Positions 6,178 to 11,423 of a stretch of DNA of 13,837 nt are shown one piece after another. The stretch's first letter is position 1. Every line of letters begins with the position of its first letter. Position numbers and translations under genes: made by a program. The notes beneath the pieces were generated by a model. That model saw nothing but the letters and a program-made list of their open reading frames with translations, was not told the DNA's origin and did no database searches. This DNA is from CAZBPZ01 sp964493955. GTDB taxonomy: Bacteria; Chloroflexota; Dehalococcoidia; Dehalococcoidales; Fen-1064. Location: NCBI GenBank assembly GCA_964493955.1, contig CAZBPZ010000044.1:1-13837 (forward strand). Direction: 5' to 3'.

Positions 6178-7487
6178 GGCGTTCTCCCGGCGGCGGGCTT
6201 TACGTACAGCGTCATGCCGTCCACCCGCTCTATCATGACCTCCTCTCCGGCCGCCACCTCGCCGCTGGTTGAGACGGCATCCCACAGCTCACCTTCAACC
6301 AGGACGGTGCCGCGTGGAGCCAGCGCCGTCTTGACGACAGCCCTTTCCCCCACCATGCCCTCGCGGCCGGTGGCCGGCTGGCGGCGGTGTACTGCCACCA
6401 CCTTCCGGATGACCAGTACCATCACGGCCGCCACCACGATTACCAGTGTGGCGATGACCCAGGGGTTCACCTGAAAGAGCGGTCCTCCCTTGAAGAGTAT
6501 CAACGAGCCCAGTGTCAGGGCAATAATACCACCTCCGGTCAATAAGCCAAAGGTTGGGGTGAATATCTCGGCCAGGAAAAGCCCGAAGGCCCCCACCACC
6601 AGCAGTACCCCGGCGATGTTTACCGGCAGGTTCCCCAGGGCGTACAGCGCCAGAATCAGGCAGATGCCCCCGGCCACTCCGGGGAAAATCAGCCCGGGGT
6701 TGGATATCTCTACCCACAGCCCCAGCGTGGCCAGCCCCATCAGCACGAAGGCGATGTTGGGGTCGGTGATGGCCAGCAGGAATTTCTCCACCCAGCTCAT
6801 CTCAATGTTCCGGACGAAGGCACCCTCGGTGCGGATGGTCACGGCCGGCCCGTCCAGCAGCGTCACCTCGTAGCCGTTGAGGGCGGCGAGCAGGTCATCC
6901 AGGCTGTCGGCCACGAGGTCGATAACGTTGAGCTCCAGGGCCTCGCGCTCGCTGGCCGAGACCGCCTCGCGCACGGCCCGCTCGGCCCACTCCACGTTGC
7001 GGCCGTGTGCCTGGGCCAGGCTGCGGATGTAGGCGGCGGCGTCGTTGAGTACCTTTTCCTGCATCGTCTCTGATAGCTCAACTTCCCCCTCAGAGCCGAT
7101 GGATACCGGGCTGGCGGCCCCGATGGCCGTGCCCGGTGCCATGGCCGCCACGTGGGCGGCCACGGTGACGAATACCCCGGCCGAGGCAGCCCTGGCGCCG
7201 GGGGGTGATACGTAAACGGCCACCGGCACGCGGGCGTTGACAATGGACTGCACGATATCACGCATGGCGGTGTCCAGGCCGCCCGGCGTGTCCAGCCGGA
7301 TGACACAGAGGCTGGCCCTCGTTTCTTCGGCCTGTTCAATCCCCCGGGCGACGTAATCGGCCATGACGGGGTTGATGACGCCCTTAACAGTGAGGACAAT
7401 GATTGCCGGGGAGGCCGCTCGTGCCACCGCCGTCGCCGACATCACCACCAGCAACCCCAGGGCCACCATTCGGAAGGCTCTAAACAT
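6174..7487 (-). CDS. nfeD: NfeD-family membrane serine protease (ClpP-class, full-length type)
   Basis: This membrane protease (437 residues) typically works with slipin/stomatin partners. Domain order: a signal peptide or anchor (1-25, ending ARAA); a ClpP-like protease domain at 27-200 with DTPGG (66-70), GARAASAG (97-104, Ser102 the likely nucleophile), MQEKVLND with Lys145 as the likely base of a Ser-Lys dyad, and SEREALELNVIDLVA (179-193); four to five transmembrane helices at about 245-365; and a C-terminal OB-fold domain at 375-433 (GELWDAVST, VDGMTLYVKP). The start ATG has AGGTGAG just ahead and a promoter about 30 bases upstream. Its stop overlaps the GTG start of the broken small OB-domain gene, which is followed by slipin, the classic nfeD-slipin arrangement. 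The protease target is not known for this organism. Confidence 0.95.
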   Translation of the reverse strand: MFRAFRMVALGLLVVMSATAVARAASPAIIVLTVKGVINPVMADYVARGIEQAEETRASLCVIRLDTPGGLDTAMRDIVQSIVNARVPVAVYVSPPGARAASAGVFVTVAAHVAAMAPGTAIGAASPVSIGSEGEVELSETMQEKVLNDAAAYIRSLAQAHGRNVEWAERAVREAVSASEREALELNVIDLVADSLDDLLAALNGYEVTLLDGPAVTIRTEGAFVRNIEMSWVEKFLLAITDPNIAFVLMGLATLGLWVEISNPGLIFPGVAGGICLILALYALGNLPVNIAGVLLVVGAFGLFLAEIFTPTFGLLTGGGIIALTLGSLILFKGGPLFQVNPWVIATLVIVVAAVMVLVIRKVVAVHRRQPATGREGMVGERAVVKTALAPRGTVLVEGELWDAVSTSGEVAAGEEVMIERVDGMTLYVKPAAGRTP

Positions 7488-7518
7488 CTCACCTGTGCGG
7501 CCTGGCTAGCTTACCCGC

Positions 7519-7547
7519 ATGATAGCACGGCCATGTTACCCGTTCAA
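7519..7547 (-). promoter_or_regulatory. Promoter of the nfeD-slipin operon
   Basis: On the minus strand a -35 TTGAAC (7542-7547) and a -10 TATCAT (7519-7524) are separated by 17 bases. Initiation would be near 7512, leaving a leader of about 24 bases before the nfeD ATG. Its -35 lies 16 bases from the -35 of the opposing promoter. Confidence 0.65.
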
Positions 7548-7563
7548 CCGGGCGGGCGTTGCC

Positions 7564-7593
7564 TTGACGCTGGCGGCAGCCCCCTGCTAACAT
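7564..7593 (+). promoter_or_regulatory. Promoter of the PTE-family hydrolase and flavin oxidoreductase pair
   Basis: A -35 TTGACG (7564-7569) and a -10 TAACAT (7588-7593) are spaced by 18 bases. Initiation near 7600 gives a leader of about 28 bases. An in-frame ATG at 7592 overlaps the -10 and so cannot be the start. The same TAACAT -10 is used by birA. Confidence 0.6.
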
Positions 7594-7627
7594 GGCGGCA
7601 CCGCTTTTGACATTACCGGAGGGCAGC

Positions 7628-8572
7628 ATGACCACTGTCAATACCGTACTCGGCCCGGTTGATAGCAAGGACCTTGGATTTACGCTGATGCACGAACACG
7701 TCCTCTGCGCCTTCGCCGGGGCCTACCGCAACTACCCGGCCCTGCTCGGGCAGGACCCGCTGGAGCAGGCGGTGGCGGCTTTCAAAGAGGCGAAGGCAGG
7801 CGGGGTGGATACCGTGGTTGATGCCACCACGCTTGACCTGGGGCGTGATATCGAGCTGATTGCCGAGGTCTCCCGCCGCAGCGGCGTTAATATCATTGCC
7901 GTCACTGGCTGGTGGCTGGACGTGCCGCGCTTCCTCGGCTCGGTTACGGTGGAGCAGTACACCGAGGAGTTCGTGCGGGAGATAGAGGAGGGAATCGCCG
8001 GCACCGGCATAAAGGCCGGCCTGCTGAAGTCGGCCAGTGATTTCGGCGGCGTTACGCCGCAGACGGAGCCTATCCTGCGGGCGGTGGGGCGGGCGCACCT
8101 GAGGACCGGCGTTCCCATCATGCTGCATTCCTATTCGCCGGGGCAGGTGGGGCGCCAGCAGCTCCAGATTTTGCAGGAGGAGGGGGTTGACCCGAAGCAC
8201 ATCAAGTTTGACCACTCCAACGACACCACCGACCTGGAGTACCTTACCTGGTTGCTGGAGCAGGGGTGCTACCTGGGGATGGACCGCTATCCCGGCATGG
8301 TGACCAGCCCGCGGCAGCGTACCAGCACTCTGAAGGCCCTGATTGACGCCGGCTGGGCCGACCGGCTCTGCCCCTCGCACGACCGCCTGGCAGTGACGGT
8401 GCTGGGGGGTGACCAGGAGCAGGCACTGGAGATGAGGCGGCAGTACAATCCTGACGGTTATCTTTACATAAAGAACAAGGTCTTTGCCTGGCTCCGGGAG
8501 ATGGGTACCAGCCAGGAGGTTATCAACACCCTGTGCATCAACGGGCCGCGTAACTTCTTCGAGGGGGTCTAG
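7628..8572 (+). CDS. Phosphotriesterase-family metal-dependent hydrolase (possibly lactonase)
   Basis: This is a 314-residue TIM-barrel enzyme of the amidohydrolase superfamily with a binuclear metal centre. The ligands expected for the phosphotriesterase family are visible: HEH (His22, His24), the probable carboxylated Lys134 in GIKAGLLK (127-134), His167 in VPIMLHSY, His196 in FDHSND and Asp252 in PSHDRL. Spacings K134-H167 and H167-H196 match those of characterised members. Relatives hydrolyse lactones or other esters, and the substrate here is unknown. The start ATG at 7628 has GGAGG five bases upstream and lies downstream of the predicted transcription start; the longer frame from 7592 is rejected. 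The gene is 25 bases upstream of a flavin oxidoreductase on the same strand, suggesting a two-gene catabolic or detoxification operon. A short inverted repeat (8564-8579) straddles its stop codon. Confidence 0.92.
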   Translation: MTTVNTVLGPVDSKDLGFTLMHEHVLCAFAGAYRNYPALLGQDPLEQAVAAFKEAKAGGVDTVVDATTLDLGRDIELIAEVSRRSGVNIIAVTGWWLDVPRFLGSVTVEQYTEEFVREIEEGIAGTGIKAGLLKSASDFGGVTPQTEPILRAVGRAHLRTGVPIMLHSYSPGQVGRQQLQILQEEGVDPKHIKFDHSNDTTDLEYLTWLLEQGCYLGMDRYPGMVTSPRQRTSTLKALIDAGWADRLCPSHDRLAVTVLGGDQEQALEMRRQYNPDGYLYIKNKVFAWLREMGTSQEVINTLCINGPRNFFEGV

Positions 8573-8597
8573 AGACCCCGCCGGATAAGGAGTATTC

Positions 8598-9704
8598 ATG
8601 GCTGACGTCTTTGAGCCTGTCCGCATCGGCAACCTGGAGCTGAGGAACCGCTTTGTCCGGTCGGCCACCTGGGATGCCACCGCCGACACCACCGGGGCCG
8701 CCACCGAGCGCTCGGTGGCCATCTACGAGACGCTGGGGCAGGGTAATATTGGCCTGATTGTCAGCGGCTATGCCTTTGTTTCGCTCCATGGTAAGGCCAT
8801 GGTGGGGCAGTACGGTGCCCATAGCGATGCCATGCTCCCCGGCCTGCGACGTCTGGCCGCGGCGGCCAAGAAGGGGGGCTCAAGGGTGGCCCTGCAGATT
8901 GTGCACGCCGGCATCAATTCGCCCTGGCGGCGCAGTCAGGGCGAGGTGCCGCTGGCGGTCTCGGCCCTGCCCGGGGTGAAGGAACCTCACCGCGAGATGA
9001 CGGACGCCGAGATTGACGCCCTGGCCGATGACTTCGCGGCGGCGGCGGTGCGTGGTCGCGAGGCCGGCTTCGACGCCGTCCAGCTCCACGGGGCCCACGG
9101 CTACTTCATGAGCCAGATTATTTCACCCCTGTTCAACCGACGTACCGACCGCTGGGGCGGTAGCCCGGAGGACCGCCGCCGCTTTCACCTGGAGGTGGTG
9201 CGCCGTGTCCGCCGGGCGGTTGGCCCTGATTTTCCGTTACTCATCAAGTTCGGGGTGATGGATGACCGTGAGGGCGGGCTGACGCTGGCGGAAGGCATCG
9301 ATACCATCAACGAGATGGCAGCCGCCGGGCTGGACGGGGTGGAAATCAGCGCTGGCATCGGGCAGCCGGTGCCGCGGACGCGCTCCGGCAATGGCGAGGT
9401 GGTGCCCTTCCGCGAGAGGGCGGCCCGGGTGAAGGCGGCCGTGGCTATCCCGGTGGCGGTGGTGGCCGGTATCCGCCGCCTGGAGACGGCCGCCGGGATT
9501 GTGGCCAGCGGTGATGCCGACCTGGTGGCGATGTGCCGTCCCTTCATCCGCGAGCCGCACCTGGTGGCCCGCTGGCAGCGGGGCGAGACTGCCCCGGCGA
9601 GGTGCATCTCCTGTAACCGCTGCATGCCGATTGTACGGCGCGGCCAGCCGCTGGAGTGTGGCGAGGAGCGCCGCCGGCGCGAGGAGGCGGCCCGCGGCGC
9701 CTGA
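8598..9704 (+). CDS. Old Yellow Enzyme-family NADH:flavin oxidoreductase with C-terminal Cys cluster
   Basis: This FMN-dependent TIM-barrel oxidoreductase (368 residues) belongs to a family that reduces activated C=C bonds such as enones or enoyl-CoAs. Visible are RIGNLELRNRFVRSAT (9-24), QIVHAG (100-105), the substrate-binding HGAHGY (164-169, His164 and His167), SPLFNRRTDRWGGSPEDR (176-193) and the FMN phosphate site near AGIRR (290-294). The C-terminus has four cysteines, C336, C339, C342 and C354 (CISCNRC, then 11 residues, then C). This resembles the [4Fe-4S] motif of dienoyl-CoA reductase and trimethylamine dehydrogenase, but the usual downstream flavin/NAD domains are missing. An external electron donor may therefore be needed, or the cluster may be vestigial. 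The start ATG has AAGGAG five bases upstream. It follows the PTE-family gene and probably shares its promoter. Substrate unknown. Confidence 0.93.
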   Translation: MADVFEPVRIGNLELRNRFVRSATWDATADTTGAATERSVAIYETLGQGNIGLIVSGYAFVSLHGKAMVGQYGAHSDAMLPGLRRLAAAAKKGGSRVALQIVHAGINSPWRRSQGEVPLAVSALPGVKEPHREMTDAEIDALADDFAAAAVRGREAGFDAVQLHGAHGYFMSQIISPLFNRRTDRWGGSPEDRRRFHLEVVRRVRRAVGPDFPLLIKFGVMDDREGGLTLAEGIDTINEMAAAGLDGVEISAGIGQPVPRTRSGNGEVVPFRERAARVKAAVAIPVAVVAGIRRLETAAGIVASGDADLVAMCRPFIREPHLVARWQRGETAPARCISCNRCMPIVRRGQPLECGEERRRREEAARGA

Positions 9705-9736
9705 CCGGCCGGGACTACCAGCTGGCGCGGCCGGTC
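9703..9736. terminator. Inverted repeat between convergent genes
   Basis: Arms of 9 bp (9703-9711 and 9728-9736) flank a 16-base loop that itself contains the palindrome CCAGCTGG (9718-9725). The repeat spans the 10-base gap between the oxidoreductase stop and the hydrolase stop and extends into the hydrolase's last codons. It could end transcription from both sides. There is no U tract, so confidence is low. Confidence 0.35.
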
Positions 9737-10602
9737 TGCTCCACGCAGGCCAGGAAGTCCAGTAGCTCGCGGATGGTGGCCTCCGGGGCCTCGATGGCTG
9801 TCATGTGTCCCACGCCGGGGATGATGACGTGACGGTTGTCCGGTATCTGGCGCGCCATCAGCTCGCTTGGCTTGATGAAGACGATGTCATACTCGCCCAG
9901 CAAAATCAGCGTGGGGCACTTTATCTGCCGCAGCCCTTCCACCATCGGGTCAGGGTCGGTATAGAAGGTCTGGCGGAACTCGGCCAGCGCCTGGGGGTCG
10001 AGGCGGCGCTTCTGGAAGCCATCAAGGTAGTCGAACAGCTCGGGGTGCTCGGCCATCTTGAAGGTGAAGACGCCGGGGTTGGCCAGCCAGGCGGCCTTCC
10101 TCTCCTCGTAGGTCAGGGGCGGCCGGTTGGCCATCTCACGGGCGGCCTGCTCGGCCATTTGCTGGAGTACCTGCCGGTCCTCGTCGGTGAGTTCGCGGCC
10201 GTCGGGGTGGTACATCTTGGGCAGGGTCTCGGGGCCGGTATCGGTTGCCATCAGGCTGAGGAGGCGGTCCGAGTGGCGCATGGCGTGGCGTACCGCCACC
10301 ATGCCGCCGGTGGCATGGCTCAGGAGGTGGTATCTGTCAATGCCAAGGTGGTCGGCCAGGGCGTTGAAGTCGTCACCCATTGTCTTCTCATCGTAGCCCT
10401 TCGGTTCGCCCTCAACGATGGTGCGCCCGTGGCCGCGCATGTCCATAGAGATGACACGGTATTTCTCGGCCAGGGCCGCCGTGACCCCGGTATCTGCCCA
10501 GTAGCCGGCGTCCTCGGCCAGGCCGTGGACGGTGATGATAGGTGCTCCCTGCCCCACGTCCTCGTAGTAGATTCTGGCGTTGCCGTTTTGAAAGTAGGCC
10601 AT
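9715..10602 (-). CDS. Alpha/beta-hydrolase-fold protein lacking the nucleophile Ser
   Basis: This 295-residue protein has a clear alpha/beta-hydrolase fold: oxyanion-region HGLAEDAGYW (26-35), DMRGHGRT (54-61), a helical cap at about 125-215, and the strand LILLGEYD (232-239). The acid Asp239 and base His266 (GVGHMTAIEAPE) of a triad are present. At the nucleophile elbow the usual GxSxGG reads SHATGG (95-100): Ala97, coded GCC, sits where Ser, Asp or Cys is expected. It is therefore either a non-serine enzyme, a binding protein, or a member of an Ala-elbow group; as I recall E. coli RutD also has GHALGA there. The start ATG has AGGAGG nine bases upstream. It lies 58 bases downstream of the VLRF1-type gene but has its own predicted promoter. 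Function unknown. Confidence 0.9.
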   Translation of the reverse strand: MAYFQNGNARIYYEDVGQGAPIITVHGLAEDAGYWADTGVTAALAEKYRVISMDMRGHGRTIVEGEPKGYDEKTMGDDFNALADHLGIDRYHLLSHATGGMVAVRHAMRHSDRLLSLMATDTGPETLPKMYHPDGRELTDEDRQVLQQMAEQAAREMANRPPLTYEERKAAWLANPGVFTFKMAEHPELFDYLDGFQKRRLDPQALAEFRQTFYTDPDPMVEGLRQIKCPTLILLGEYDIVFIKPSELMARQIPDNRHVIIPGVGHMTAIEAPEATIRELLDFLACVEQTGRASW

Positions 10603-10634
10603 GACTCTTTGCCTCCTGAGGCTCTATGCCAGCT

Positions 10635-10664
10635 ATCCTAGTCCGCTCCGGCGGTGGATGTCAA
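10635..10664 (-). promoter_or_regulatory. Promoter of the alpha/beta-hydrolase gene
   Basis: On the minus strand a consensus -35 TTGACA (10659-10664) and a -10 TAGGAT (10635-10640) are spaced by 18 bases. The -35 contains the TGA stop codon of the VLRF1-type gene. Initiation near 10628 would leave about 25 bases to the ATG, including the AGGAGG site. Confidence 0.55.
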
Positions 10665-11416
10665 ACTGCTTCCCCCTCCGTCCACTGGTAGATGGTGCTG
10701 GACCAGACGTCCGTGATGACGTTCTGCAGGGTGGCGTGGCGGGGAGGGGGGATGTCAAGCCGTGGTGGCAGGAGGCGGTCGTCAAACCGCTGCAGCAGGG
10801 GGCAGAGCTGGCGCAGCTGCCGGATAGCCTGGCGCGAGCCGCCGAGCACAACGTGGTCAAGCTCAGCCGCTACCGGCCCGAGCAACCTCTGGACGTGGGT
10901 GGCAACGCGTGCCAGGAACTGGTGGGCCTGTTCCTGGCGGCGCCGCTCGAAGCGGCGCTGTGACTGTCCGCCCTTGCGGTGGCGGCTGTGCACCAGGCCG
11001 GTACCCGTCTTGCTTGAGATGATTTCCTCGCCGCGGCAGATGCCGATGGCGTAGTTGCCGAGCCGTACCAGCACCAGCCCGATGAGACGCGGTGTCTCCA
11101 GCATGGTGCGCAGCGGCTCCGTGTCCATGCCGGGCACGGCGTAGGTCTCCCCCAGGGGAAAGGGTGGCTGGACGAGGAGGCCGGGGCGGCCGCCCTCGGT
11201 GAGAAAGACGGCGGCTCCGGTAGAGGAGCTGAGGGAGATTGTCTCAATCCCCGGGGCATCCTCCGCAGGTAAGGCCGGCAGGAGGAAGGCGCGCCTGGCG
11301 GCCGGGGCCAGGTCGGCCGCCAGGTAGAGGGTGGTCGAGATAGCCGACGGCTCAAGCCGGGCCAGCCTTGCCAGGGTGCGGCTGCGTGTTAGCTGGTAGC
11401 AGCGGTAGCCAGACAT
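10661..11416 (-). CDS. VLRF1-type (Vms1/eRF1-like) peptidyl-tRNA hydrolase or release-factor homologue
   Basis: This 251-residue protein carries the release-factor-like catalytic loop: HRKGGQSQRRFERRR at about 146-160, with GGQ at 149-151. It sits after a beta strand pair reading GLVLVRLGNYAIGICRGEEI (113-132). The GGQS-xx-RF-x-R pattern is the hallmark of the VLRF1 group, related to eRF1 domain 2 and to Vms1/ANKZF1. The latter cleaves peptidyl-tRNA on stalled large ribosomal subunits. The remaining helix (157-180, ERRRQEQAHQFLARVATHVQ) and the LGGSRQAIRQL segment (191-201) also fit. No zinc finger or ankyrin repeats are present. The chosen ATG (11416) is 7 bases after the mutS2 stop, with AGGTG overlapping that stop; the open frame continues to 11632 only inside mutS2 and is rejected. 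It is probably co-transcribed with mutS2. Confidence 0.82.
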   Translation of the reverse strand: MSGYRCYQLTRSRTLARLARLEPSAISTTLYLAADLAPAARRAFLLPALPAEDAPGIETISLSSSTGAAVFLTEGGRPGLLVQPPFPLGETYAVPGMDTEPLRTMLETPRLIGLVLVRLGNYAIGICRGEEIISSKTGTGLVHSRHRKGGQSQRRFERRRQEQAHQFLARVATHVQRLLGPVAAELDHVVLGGSRQAIRQLRQLCPLLQRFDDRLLPPRLDIPPPRHATLQNVITDVWSSTIYQWTEGEAV

Positions 11417-11423
11417 GGGACAC

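Noticed and set aside
8564..8579. Inverted repeat over the PTE-family stop codon as a terminator
   Set aside because: The 7-base arms leave a 2-base loop, there is no U tract, and the next gene's ribosome site follows at once. At most it is a weak intra-operon hairpin.
7613..8722. Long minus-strand open frame opposite the PTE-family gene
   Set aside because: It is the complement of a gene with intact metal ligands, and its composition has no domain features.
9805..10641. Plus-strand open frame opposite the alpha/beta hydrolase
   Set aside because: It is antisense to a strongly recognisable fold and contains Val/Gly/His-rich shadow sequence.
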